DNA of 64,000 nucleotides from assembly GCA_021399435.1 (NCBI GenBank), contig JAJTUP010000007.1:620001-684000 (forward strand). Direction: 5' to 3'. Origin of the DNA: Diaporthe sp. PMI_573 (Eukaryota > Ascomycota > Sordariomycetes > Diaporthales > Diaporthaceae). Positions within the stretch are counted from its first letter, which is position 1, and the number at the start of each line of letters is the position of its first letter. Positions 20,773 to 31,825 of this stretch are shown here, one piece after another. Position numbers and translations under genes: made by a program. The notes below the pieces were generated by a model. The model was not told the DNA's origin and searched no databases. It saw nothing but the letters and a program-made list of their open reading frames with translations.

Positions 20773-22663
20773 CACACTGGGTTGAGATCCCGAGATTTGA
20801 CAAGATGATGGGACTGGGACTGGTACCGGGATTGGGCCTGGGCCAGGAACAGGAGACTCAAGGGCCCGCAGACACCGGTACCGGTAGGGCTGTAGGGCCG
20901 CATTCAAGCAATCAAGTCAGTTGGTGTCCCCAGGGTTTGTGTGCCGTTTCCATGTACTGTGTTCACCTTGTTGAGCAATTTCGTGCTATGTATTAGACCC
21001 GGGATGCTGCGTCTTTTGAGTTTGATGCCGCAGCGCCTTGGCACGCTAGTCCTCGGTCATGAAATGCTGCACTGCGAAATCCGACCACGACATTTGGCGA
21101 ACGTAGATCGCCAAGGGTACTGTTCGAAGGGACGTGCGACGTTGCGTTGACCTGCTGGAAGCAGCAGGCAGGTGCTGCTTGGGTTCGGATGACAGCATGA
21201 TGTCATCGGCCAGAGCAGCCAGTCCCGGAGTTGGAGGGAATATGAGCTCGGTGCTTGCGTGCCTCGCGGCCAAGTGCCTGGGTTTTCGTTCAGTACAGGG
21301 GTCAACCACCTACAGCAGTTGTAGCCAGAACATCTGCCCGTCCTTTGTGATAAGTGTCTCCAAAGTTGACGAGTGCACCCACAGCACAATGAGAACTATC
21401 AACGTTGAACCCCAGAGTTTTGCAGCGTACATCCGGGTTTATTTCCCTGGCTCGCCATGCGGGGGCAAATGCCAATCATACACTAGTCCTCGGTGCTCAC
21501 AAAATTCTTTTTTTAGCGGGTCGCCTCACCCGCTTTCCCATTAATCTTCAGATCTCCACAAGGGTGGCCAGGTCTGCCAGGGTTGCAGGTGCTACAGCCG
21601 ACGAGGCACGAGTTGCCCACACGATCCCGAGTTGGCGTAAACCCAATGCTGCGGAACTGTTCGCAGTGCAGTGGTACAATACAGGAAGGAGGCTTACCAG
21701 CAGTCTGAACCCACACCGCTCAGGGAGTTTCGGCAGAGCTAGATCAACCGGCCTCAAAGACCCATCAAGGATTGCCCTGGGTGTTTTGAACGTTGTAGGT
21801 CAATTCGCCACCGTGCGGCGAGGAAGAAGCGTCCTTGAAAGATTTGGACCTGGATTTGGCACCCGGATTGACAGGCAACAGATGTCTGGCCAGTCAACGA
21901 CTGAGGCTCAGGATACACACAAGGGTCGGCAAGGTTGGAAGTGTGACCAAGTTACCACCCTCTTTAACAGCACTTTTACATCACAGCAACACGTATTTTC
22001 CATTAACCTTTCAACGAATCCTATACTCTGTGAACAATTATACAAAGGGATAAATAATTGCTTGGTGTAGTCAGATTCGCATGTTGTTACCAAAAGTTTT
22101 GTTTAAACAGCAATGCTGCTTTGAATCGTGTTTGTGAGTACTCCTTCTTTCGTGCAACAAGTGCCATACTTGCACCTTGTACCCCGCCGCCGAGCCAAGC
22201 GAAATGTCAAATTCCCTAACTAATATTGGCTCTCCCCAGAATCATCATTCTTAGGACCACGGCCCAGGGCAGTCAGTGTTTAGGTGTGCCCTCGCCTCTA
22301 GCGCGCCAGGTTTGGCAGGTTCTTGCCTCTGTTCCTTTTCCCGTTTCAGCCCGTCTTCGATTCGACCATTCACTGAGGTTTTACAAACCCACCTTCGCTG
22401 TCAACCGACGGGCTGCCGCATTTGCACCTTTCGCACGATCATTGCTGCATGTGTCACCCCTCGTGTTTCCCACCCTTGCAGCACCAGCGATCTCGGGTTG
22501 TTTCCAAGCCAAATGTTTAAACGCAAAGCACACAGGCAGAACAACCTCCACATGCCCCAAAAACATCGTGCCTGAGACTTATCACATTCAATTCACCAAC
22601 AGACTGCACCTAGGCGCAAACCGGCCCACAGGGCAGGGCACAAGCGGCCAGGGCCTGGTGGCC
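20773..22663. other. 1.9 kb between two retropepsin-like genes, no gene supported
   Basis: A 221-codon frame at 21405-22070 lacks an ATG near its beginning and resembles nothing known. The frame of the next gene is open upstream from 22226, following a TAACTAATATTGG...CCCCAG that looks like a branch site and acceptor. An upstream exon for that gene may therefore exist here, but I could not identify one. Confidence 0.4.
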
Positions 22664-23575
22664 ATGGGTCAGCAAATGACCGATCGCCAGCGAAGCATGC
22701 TTACACGAACGATTCAAAATGCATACCCTTGCCCAAAGGACATCGACGACTGCTTGTGCCTGTTGGAGAAGGAAAGGATACTCGCAATGGACAAGGCCGA
22801 AACATTTTGGGCCGAATTTGTGCAAGTCTGCCAACAGGCCATGGACATAAGACCGCTGACACCGCCCACGAGGGCGATTTCCCCGCCCAGCCCAGCGTAT
22901 CCACTACCTGGCACTCTGCACGCTGATGGGGCGCTGCTCGCTGCTGCACACAGCAGCAGGCACATAGTAGGTCGCTCATGCCTCAGCTCAGAGACCTCGG
23001 ACCAAGCTAACAACGGGGAATTCTAGCCCACCCTCACCGTCCATTTGTACAACAGCGGCACCTTTTATTTTGCCAATGTCAAATTCACCAACGCCGACTT
23101 CAGTTATATCCTTGAGAAGAGGGCAAAGAAACTGGGACTCCAGTGCAGCAATGGAATCGTTCAAATTGAGTGGAAAGATCCAAATCTACCTCATGACGGC
23201 GACCATACTGCCCGAGAAACTGTTTTTGTTGTTGTCAGTGAAGAGGAAGCCTCGAGAGTCGAGATGAAAGTGGATATTTTATTTGGGAAGCATTGCAGGG
23301 AGAAGCGTGATGTGCAGCTGGAAGCTGTCCATGCATCTGTGGGCATCCAATCAACACCGTTGCCATCCGAGGTCCAGCTGGACGACTTGTGTGCTGGTTC
23401 AGTGGCCGAACCTGCCTCGCCGCCCATGCAGGCTCTCGACTCTGTACCTTTGCCATTTAACTGCACCGCCGTTTTCATAGGGCCAGACTCATGGCTCCAG
23501 GCGGTCAATTACGTCGGGACCTTGCGTCAACAAGCTCCCCGCCAGCCAGGAACCCTCGGAGGCACACGCACTTGA
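22664..23575 (+). pseudogene. Degenerate retropepsin-like protein with in-frame TAG
   Basis: One reading frame runs from the ATG at 22664 (or from an upstream exon) to 23575 and is interrupted by TAG at 23024-23026. Before the stop it has a Cys/Leu-rich helical part (DIDDCLCLLEKERILAMDKA). Directly after it comes PTLTVHLYNSGTFYFANVKF, then TNADFSYILEKRAKKLGL and later VEMKVDILFGKH. This order resembles retropepsin folds, where DTGADFSYI is expected. Here the catalytic Asp-Thr/Ser-Gly reads TNA, so protease activity is unlikely. TAG could have arisen from CAG by one C-to-T change. Homology to the neighbouring protease gene is plausible by fold, not by close identity. Family assignment is tentative. 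Confidence 0.42.
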
Positions 23576-26566
23576 CAAGGGGTCAAAAAAAGATCGAGAC
23601 ATCGACACAGGTACTCTCACTGCAAGAGATGAGAACACTCTGACCCTCGGTGCAAAGCACGGAGTTTACCTAGTCACAAAAGGACAATAACTGCCTTGTG
23701 TGACTTTGCACCTGGGTTGAGCACTTGTGCAGTCAGCCATCTGAGGTCGGCTAATTGTCCCCATAGGCAGGGCCAAGAAGATCAAACCTTGCAGGACCGG
23801 GCTTCCACGAAGTAACAAAAGGCACGGAGAACAAGAAAATGGGAAGTACTGGTGTTCATGGTAGATGGACGTTCGGAGGGAAAGCACATTGGAAGCGGGC
23901 ATTGTATTTGTAGGGCGGCGTATTTTGGTCATTTGGCTTTTCGATTGGCGGGCACGGCATCTAGATTAATACTCGGGACGGCGAGACAAGGTATCCTGTA
24001 CTCAGAAAGGAGGCTGGGCGCGAGATGACGAATATGACTGCTGCATGTGCTTTATTCAAATCTTGCATGTTATTGTACATGTAAACCCATTTCCCAACCC
24101 CCCACCAGGCAAGAGCCAAAATCATGAGCGTGAATATCTTTCTAACAAATTTGAGGGATTTTGAGATCAAATATGTTTTGAGGCTCAAGTTTGCATTCAC
24201 ATAAGAGATCAGGGTCTGTTTGGGTTATCACTGTGTGGCTTGGTGCCTGATCAAATTGTACCGCGCTAAGAATCGCCAGACGGATCGGAAGGGTAGGGCC
24301 AGGAAGTAGAGGCCCAGCCCTGCGGGCGCAAGCACTAGGGAGGCGCTTCAACGTCCAGTGTTGAGCTAGCACAGAGCTGGTCAGGCCGGATCTTCGCTTG
24401 AGGGAGCTTGCAGCTCCAGTGCTGACTCTGGGAGCTTACTGTGGATAGTTCGCATCTAACTTACTGCCCCGGTTTCCCACCTTTCCAACCTTTGGGCAAC
24501 TGCCCGTGTTCCTCCCTAAGCCCTCATACATACTTAAAGTACTTAAGCCATTCACCGGAATGCCTTCGCGAATATCAAAACTCCACTGCAAGCCTGCACC
24601 GCCGAGCTGTCGAGCATTAGCAGCTCGATAGCAGCTTCCGTGCTACCGCTTGAGCAGGCGCGTGCCAGAAGGCGTCTCCATCGAGAAGATCGTTTCCCAC
24701 ACCGCCGAGCCGCGAACGAAATGTCCTAATCGCGAAAGGGGGCCTATCTTATATAGATGAAGACGCACGGGGAACACCATACGCCGGGTCAGCCCAACTG
24801 AACTGGGTGGCGAGTTCAGCCGGCACCACCCATTCCCCTCGAACCTGTTCCCCTCGAGCCCGCCCCCAATCCTGCCCCCGATCCCGGGCTTGATCAGCCC
24901 GCCGTTGCTGTCTGACGAGGCTCTCGAGATGATTGGAGAAAATAGCCCTTCTGGACGAACAGTCGATCAAGGTTGTGTCGGCGCCACTGGGCGTAGATCA
25001 CAGGAAAGTAGCTGCTGTGAGGATAGAGACGGCGAAGAAGGAGTGGGTGGCTGAGGTATGCGTCCACTGATCTTCTTGGGTCATGAATACCTTCAAAAAT
25101 TCGATTAGTCTTGAAGACGCACCAAATGGTTACAAAACATGGGCTTTCAGAGCCTCTCTGGGACAAACTTCACGCTGTCAACAACACCTCGTCTGATGGT
25201 AGAGGCACTCCGCTGACTCGCAGTCACCGACTATAGGGCAAGAAACATGCGAAGCCATACTCAAAAGCCTCGATAGACATCTTCCGAACATCATTTACCC
25301 AGAGAATGGGAACGCGCGACCGTTCGAGCCGTCCAACGAAATCGACCCCCATCGCTACGCGATGCAGCAGCTATTCATGCCAACGTCAGAATTGCGATAG
25401 TTCTCGCATGGAGACGCGGACAAGGGTTTCCACCACACAAGACCATCCGCGGATGATGGCATCCCGCACCCGGAGCAGCTCAGGTTGAAAGAAGTAGATC
25501 CACCAGGGCACATTGTCTATACCCGTACCCACCATAACATCACGCCATGGTCAGGAGAAAATTCAAGTAGTATTCCACTACAGGGAATTATACTCGGCCA
25601 GATACCATCCTTTCTATATGTTTACGGCAAAACGTATTCCCACACACAAACCAAAAACGCATGTTAGGGGATCACACTACATATCGTAGATTGTGTGACA
25701 CTCTTGTGTGGAACAATACTCTATGAATAAGCCAGACTAAAGGTAAGCAAGCCACACCTAGGCAGGGGCTCCGCTAGACGGTTTTCATTTTTTCGCATGT
25801 GGCTGTATTATTATAATATACTCGTAATACTCGGAAAAGTTGATTCAGTAAATAGACACTTTTCTTTACAATACCAGTGGTTGAGTACAGGTGAGCTTTA
25901 AACCCTTTTGTTCTTCCCCAATGAATACGTGAAGGAGACTTTGCGAAAGATGTCCCCAGGTAGGTGGTTTCTTTTTTTAATCCGTGTACGTACGCTTCTT
26001 AAGCAGTATGTATACGGTCCCTTCATACAGTGGTAAATGCTTAAACACCCAGCGTTTTTTTTTTTAAAAAAAAAAAAAAAAAAATGCTGATAACAGTAGG
26101 TTTAGAATATGATTCTCTGTGGCACGTGGCCTCCCCAGGTAGTTTGCCCACCAAGGTGGCCATAGGGTTATAAATATAACAGATATTAAAATCACAGTCC
26201 CATATGTAAACGATTAGACAGGGGAGCAGGCAGCATTTCTTGAGCCCAAGCCCAGAGTGGCCGCCAAGTTTAAACCTTGGAACACATCAACCCGTTGCCG
26301 AAGCACGCCATTTGCTAGTCCAATGGAACACGCAACGCTTATCTCCATTTGATATATCCAGATCGACATGCAATGTCAAGTAGTTATTGCGCAAGTTGTC
26401 TATGAAGTATCAATATATGTCCGCTGCTCTTCCCCCTTTTCGCCATCCCCAGTACCGACTACTTGGTTCACCCACGTGGCATCGATGCACTGTGCAGCCA
26501 CTACTACCCATCGATCTGCTTGTCCACGTGGCTTTTTATTGATTCTATCGCTTGTACCCTGAAACC
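23576..26566. other. About 3 kb with no gene I can support
   Basis: Only short frames on both strands occur. A segment near 25240-25370 can be read as LKSLDRHLPNIIYPENGNA, which looks exon-like but has no partner exons that I could find. From about 25660 to 26350 composition becomes AT-rich with poly-T and poly-A runs. The final 200 bp is the promoter side of the UNC93-like gene. Confidence 0.5.
26051..26090. repeat. T-run/A-run inverted repeat
   Basis: Eleven T (26055-26065) are followed directly by nineteen A (26066-26084), flanked by CAGC and GCTG. The whole can fold as a hairpin with a near-perfect AT stem. It sits in an AT-rich patch and may be the tip of a decayed transposon. Confidence 0.6.
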
Positions 26567-28013
26567 ATGTCATCCTCAGATAAGCAAGCCACAGAAGATG
26601 CGACACCAACAGAGGGCACGGCTGTCCCTGGTAAGTGGCCCTAAGCACATATATCTATCCGCTACAGGAGCTAATTGACTAGCCAAATGGTATCGCACTC
26701 CCTTCTACAATGCAACAATACTCGGATTTTGTAGTCTAGCTGCTCCTGGTCTGTGGGGAGCAATGAACAGCCTGGGAGCTGGTGGTGGGCAAGCACCGTA
26801 TCTGGTCAACACTGCCAACGCCCTTACGTTCTGCCTCATGATCGTGTCTTGCTGGCTAACGAGCTCACTGGTGAAATATGTCGGAATCAAAGGAGCACTG
26901 GTGGCTGGGACCGTTGGCTTCGCACCCTACAGCGCCGGCTTATACCTCAACAACAGATATGGCGTAGAGTGGCTTGTCATTGTCGGCGCTGCTTTCTGTG
27001 GCATATCGGCAGGAATATTCTGGGCCTCGGAGGCCGCAATAGCGATCGCGTACCCTGAACCGAGAAATCGCGGACGCATGATCGCATACTGGATCACCTG
27101 GACCTGCGTTGGGCGAATCCTAGGCGGGGCTATTAACCTGGGGCTGAACACAGATCGCAATACCGCAGGCCAGGTGTCGTACACGGTATATCTAATTTTC
27201 ATCGCACTCCAATCTCTGGGGCCGTTCGTGGCATTGCTTCTGAATCGACCATCCAAAGTTCAGCGCTCAGACGGAAAACCAGTGGAACTTTCGATCTACG
27301 ACAATCCCTGGCAGGAAATCAGATCAACGACGCGAGCTTTCCTCAATAAGAGATTTTTACTCCTGATACTCTGGATCGGCCAAGGTGTATACTCGGAGGC
27401 TGTTTACTACACATACATCGCCCTCTGGTTTAGTGTACGAGCTCGGTCTCTGGGATCATTCCTCTCCGGAGTTGTCGCAATCATCGCCACCAATTTGCTG
27501 GGAGTGTGGTTGGACCAAAACCATATCGCAATCAAGAAAAGAGCTCGATGGGCATTTACAGTTATCATGGTTACCCAGGGGGCCTGGTGGATCTGGCTCA
27601 CCATCAACGTCACCGAATATCGACGCATTGGACCACTTTTCGACTGGGCGGATGCAGGCTTCGGCAGGGCTTTTGGTCCATTCATATTCCTTGTTGCCGG
27701 ATTCCAACTCAACTACAACTTCGCTTTCTATCTCATTGGTCAAATTTCCGAAAGTCCCCAGGAGACTATCCGTCTCGCTGCCCTCTTGCGTGGTACAGAG
27801 TCGGCATGGCAAGCGCTAAGCTACGGCCTTAACGCCATCCCAATCTTTGCGACAGTCGGGGGAACATACTTCAATTTTGGAATCTGGGCTCTTGCTTTAT
27901 ATCCCGCGTGGCTGGTGGTCAGCAAGATTGGGGTCGAAAAGTCAGGCGACGAGACTGGGGCCACACCAGAGGCGCAAAGCCAGGACTGGGTAGACGAGAG
28001 GGGCAAGATCTGA
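26567..28013 (+). CDS. UNC93-like major facilitator membrane protein
   Basis: Two exons, join(26567..26630,26683..28013), 464 aa. The 52-nt intron (GTAAGT..GACTAG) splits a codon in phase 1 and restores AKWYRTPFYNATILGF. The protein has 10-12 predicted helices, for example GAAFCGISAGIFWASEAAIA and RFLLLILWIGQGVYSEAVYY. The first helix region FCSLAAPGLWGAMNSLGAGG is characteristic of fungal UNC93/DUF895 proteins. Family members are MFS-fold proteins, often at the plasma membrane, with no established fungal substrate. The N-terminal 20 residues and the C-terminal 35 residues are polar and presumably cytosolic. The gene looks intact. The decayed HET gene lies 520 bp downstream on the same strand, but no shared function is implied. 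Confidence 0.88.
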
Positions 28014-28534
28014 GGCGGCATCTAAGCGCGCAAAGGAACCCATTGATAGCATGCTCCTGAGCTCGGTATCAGGGCTATCTTCAATACAGAAAGCTTTAGA
28101 CCATAGTGCCGATAGGATATGGTCTCGACAAGCGTTCCCCCAAAGCTGCGCCACTCACTTGCAATTATCGCGGTGAAATCCACCCTCTTATCTCAGCACA
28201 CAGCACAATCAAATCATGACGGATTTGATGATTTCCTGGCCAGGGCTGGGAGTCCGCCTGGGTCTTCTTGGCTTCCTGTCTGTATGGACAGAAAATGTAC
28301 TAGCGCCATGCATGTCAGCAAGACTCGGAGTCGGACGCAGAAACAAGCTGGGGAAGGGAAATGACGGAGGCGGCGCTTATTGTTTGCATGTTCTGGAACC
28401 AATAGCTTCGCAATTTCAAGGCAACAATCCGGCGCAAAACACACTGCCAAAGCTCGTTGAACAAGCAAAACTTCCTAGGGTGACACAGATTTTGTCCAGT
28501 GTTAAACAAATAATAACGTTTGATAACCTATACC
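28014..28534. other. Intergenic, no gene seen
   Basis: Terminator side of the UNC93-like gene and promoter side of the HET gene. Overlapping short frames are not credible. Confidence 0.5.
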
Positions 28535-30399
28535 ATGCTCTCTCCCAATTTTGAAAAGCTGGAACGCGACCGGCAGCAAATCTGGCTGCTCCATTTACAA
28601 CCCGGCGAATTTCATGAACCAATCTCAGCCACCTTGTCACTTGCATACCTCGGCGATCATCCAAAGTATGAGGCCCTATCCTATATCTGGGGAGATCGAA
28701 AGGTCCGCTTCGATATTACTGTGGATGGCGAAACCGTACCGGTGACGATTAACCTATGGGCCGCCCTTCGTCGTCGTGAGTAGCAAGCCGTTCTTGATTC
28801 CAAGCCCCTCGCCGGTGCTAACTAATAGCGGTCGAGTGCGTGGCCTTAACGAGGACAGAGTGCTCTGGGTCGATGCTCTCTGTATCAATCAGGAGGATGA
28901 GGCCAGAAATCATCTCAAGTGCGGTTGATGACCGAAATCTATAAATATTCTTGGCTATGTCTGGCCTGGCTAGGAGAGTTTGAGGAAGATGTAGTCTTGA
29001 GGAAGAATATGAGTTTAGATGTCTATCGAGCCCTCGGGGTCACGATGGATAAAGCAGATGCGCGAAGGGCTCTGAATTTCGTGGAGAAGCTGTCAAAACT
29101 ATCGACAGACGGGCACTTCACCGTTGACGAAAATCGCGTTCCAGCAGGTTGGGTTAGTGTTACGCAGCCGGAAGTGACTGCAATCAACAAACTGATGAGC
29201 TTAGAATGGTGGCATCGTACCTGGACAGTCCAGGAGTTCATTCTCCCAGCCCGCGTGGCGTTAGTTCTCGGCACTATCTGATGCGAAAGAGCCTTGGAAG
29301 TACTGGCGTTCAAACCTCAGGAGGACATGTGGAAACATGATCGCTCATATGGGGGATGCTGCGAGGCCACCCGTGCGAAACTACCCGATTTTCCAGCTGC
29401 GATGATTTACTTCTTTGATCAAATGCCAACTCTCAGGCGACTTCATAACTGGCAGCCGACACTCACACAGGCTCTCGACCGCTTTCGGACTCGGCATAGC
29501 GACGATCCCAGAGACAAAATATTCGGGTTGCTTGGCCTCACCAACCCGATGACCAGGGAGTTGATAGACTACACGCTTGACAAAAAGGGAGTTTGCACCA
29601 GATATATCCGCTACGATCTTATATCAACAAACTCTTTACGCCCGCTCATGAGATTACCAGAGCGCAATCGGACATGGCCTTGCCGTCGTGGGTGCCTGAT
29701 CTCGAAGCAGCAGTCCCGGACAACCTGGATCGAAGCATGCTCAACTTGAAGCGCAAATACATGAACGGAAGTAATTTACTCTTTAGCGCGGGGACCCAGC
29801 GCGACATGGAACTAAGATCCAGCAGAGAAGACGAGTTGCGACTTGGTGGGCGCCGGATGGACAGCATCAGACGCATATTCCAGAAGCCCCCGCCAAATCT
29901 CTGGCACGACGGGGAGAGCTTGGTTCTGATGCAGCATTTACGAGCAGACTGGCACAGGCTACTTGAGTCTGACCCACATCTTGATCTGAGTCACTATCCA
30001 AGCGGTGGCACCTACACCGAGGCCTTCTACCGAACCTGCGTATGCGACACACTTGGGCCTAAGGACCGCAGCATAAGGCGGGTCACGGAAGATGATGGAG
30101 AAATCTTGAAGAACGGGCTTGCTCAGCATGGTTACGCCCCCGGTAGTGGTATCTACCCCACGACAACGTTTTTCATTACTCACCGAGGTTACATAGGGGT
30201 TGGGCCGGAAGACACTCAAGTCGGAGACGTATTGTATGTGCTATTTGGAGGTCATGTACCATTCCTTCTACGGGAAATCCCAGAGACTCCGGAGAGGAGA
30301 GGATCCCACACGTTTGTTGGACATACATATGTACATGGTATCATGGACGGAGAGGCACTCAAGGCTGATATCCAGGATCAAGAGGTCATAATAGTATAA
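28535..30399 (+). pseudogene. Heterokaryon-incompatibility (HET) domain gene, decayed
   Basis: The HET signature is clear in order: YEALSYIWGD in exon 1, LWVDALCINQED after an intron at 28776-28836 (GTGAGT, branch GCTAAC), IYKYSWLCLAWLGE, and WWHRTWTVQEF. The second half ends with GDVLYVLFGGHVPFLLR, a usual C-terminal feature of these proteins. The frame is broken at least three times. An extra TC dinucleotide at about 28911-28915 (CATCTCAAG, a doubled TC) shifts the frame before the LMTEIYKYS segment. TGA follows at 29279-29281 in otherwise open frame, and there is another frame change at about 29620-29635. HET proteins control allorecognition cell death between strains. Loss of members is common, and this copy is most likely inactive in the sequenced strain. 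Confidence 0.85.
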
Positions 30400-31825
30400 A
30401 TGTGAAGCAGTAATTTGATTGACAACTTCTCCAGACTACGAAATGGAGAGGAGACCGCTCAAGTCACGGCACCTAGACACGTGCAAAATGGTGATATCCT
30501 CTTGTGAACTTTGAAGCGGCCTCGGAAGCAGATACAGCACCCGCGGTAGACGAGATGAAGACGGCTGGTTCCGATAAGCCTCAACTTGAACATCTCAAAT
30601 GATATCCATGAATAATATTTCGAGATGACGCAAGAGGTTTTCCAACTCTTCTGACCAGCTTGGAGGTGCAGAAATGTGGGAAATTAGTCTTGACCTTGGC
30701 TGCTACGAGGAATCTCTGTCTTTCGAGAGCCTGGGACGCTCGCATGCAGATGGCTCTCTTGAGAATTACGGAGTAGCCTTCGCAAAAATATACAGCTCTA
30801 GCAGTGGACAAGTGGAGGAAGGCCGGTCCCGAAGGGTCCGATGAATCTATCATAGCACCAAAGCCGAAGCTTACGAGGTGAATCCAGCATTGGGGTCATG
30901 CATGCATTTTAGAGTTCTTGGTACACAGTATCGAAACTGCCTTGTAAAGTGTAACTGATGTTGTATCCTATGACAGCGATCTGCCGGCCTCGCATGATAC
31001 CCGAATGGATATAGTCTATCTAGTCTGATAAATCGAATCAATAGTCGGTCTGGGTGGTCCATCAGTGGGCTCACCAGTCAGCCCGCATTTTAGCTGTTGA
31101 AGATAAATCGTGAAGCTCCCGAGGTCCCTGTGCATTCTCAGGAGTGCGAAACGAGAAGAAAGGAAACAGAGTATGACCCTTTGCAACGCTCTAGGGGTAG
31201 GGGTGGATTTGGGGAATCTTTACATCATCTTGCTTGAGCTGCACATCAGCTGCAGGTGGCACAGCATGCATCAGCACACATTTTTGCCCGGCAGCCTGCT
31301 TGCCAGATGTAGACTGGCATTTCTTTTCACTTTTTCAGTGAGGCTGCGCCAGGGATCAGCAACTCCGCCTACTTTACTTCACACATGCATCCTAGACTTG
31401 AGGATTCTCATTCACTGGAGACTATCAGACAACAGATTGCACAGAAGGATTCCTAGAAATCGGTAACTGTCTATTATTCAGCTCAAAAGCATGTCGGAAA
31501 AAAAGAAGAGGGTCCAATTTGATATGATTATTATCAGTCATATGTGTTGAGTCAGATCCAGCATATCCGTGCATGGATACTCCGTCTTAGCTAGCAACGC
31601 TGTGGATATGAGGCCAAGGACGGAATTTGAGTATGATTTCCCTAGATCTCACTGAAACTCTATCATCGCCAAGCTGTGGAGACTCGTCGATAGTCGTAGA
31701 TGAGGTGCGGCCAGCATAGCTGCGACCAGGGCGAGCCACTCAAAGCGCCATGCAAGCATTAGGAGATATCAATGGATCTCTATTCCCCTGATCAGCGCCA
31801 CCGTGATTGTAACCAGAAGACGCTG
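30400..31825. other. 1.4 kb, no gene seen
   Basis: Between the HET relic and the 3' end of the large membrane-protein gene. Only scattered frames under about 120 codons are present, without recognisable motifs. Confidence 0.5.

Noticed and set aside
21405..22070. 221-codon open frame on the plus strand
   Set aside because: It opens with TTG, has no ATG until near its end, and shows no family resemblance.
25240..25500. Exon-like stretch reading LKSLDRHLPNIIYPENGNA
   Set aside because: It is followed by a stop after about 40 residues, and I found no matching exons with sound splice signals.
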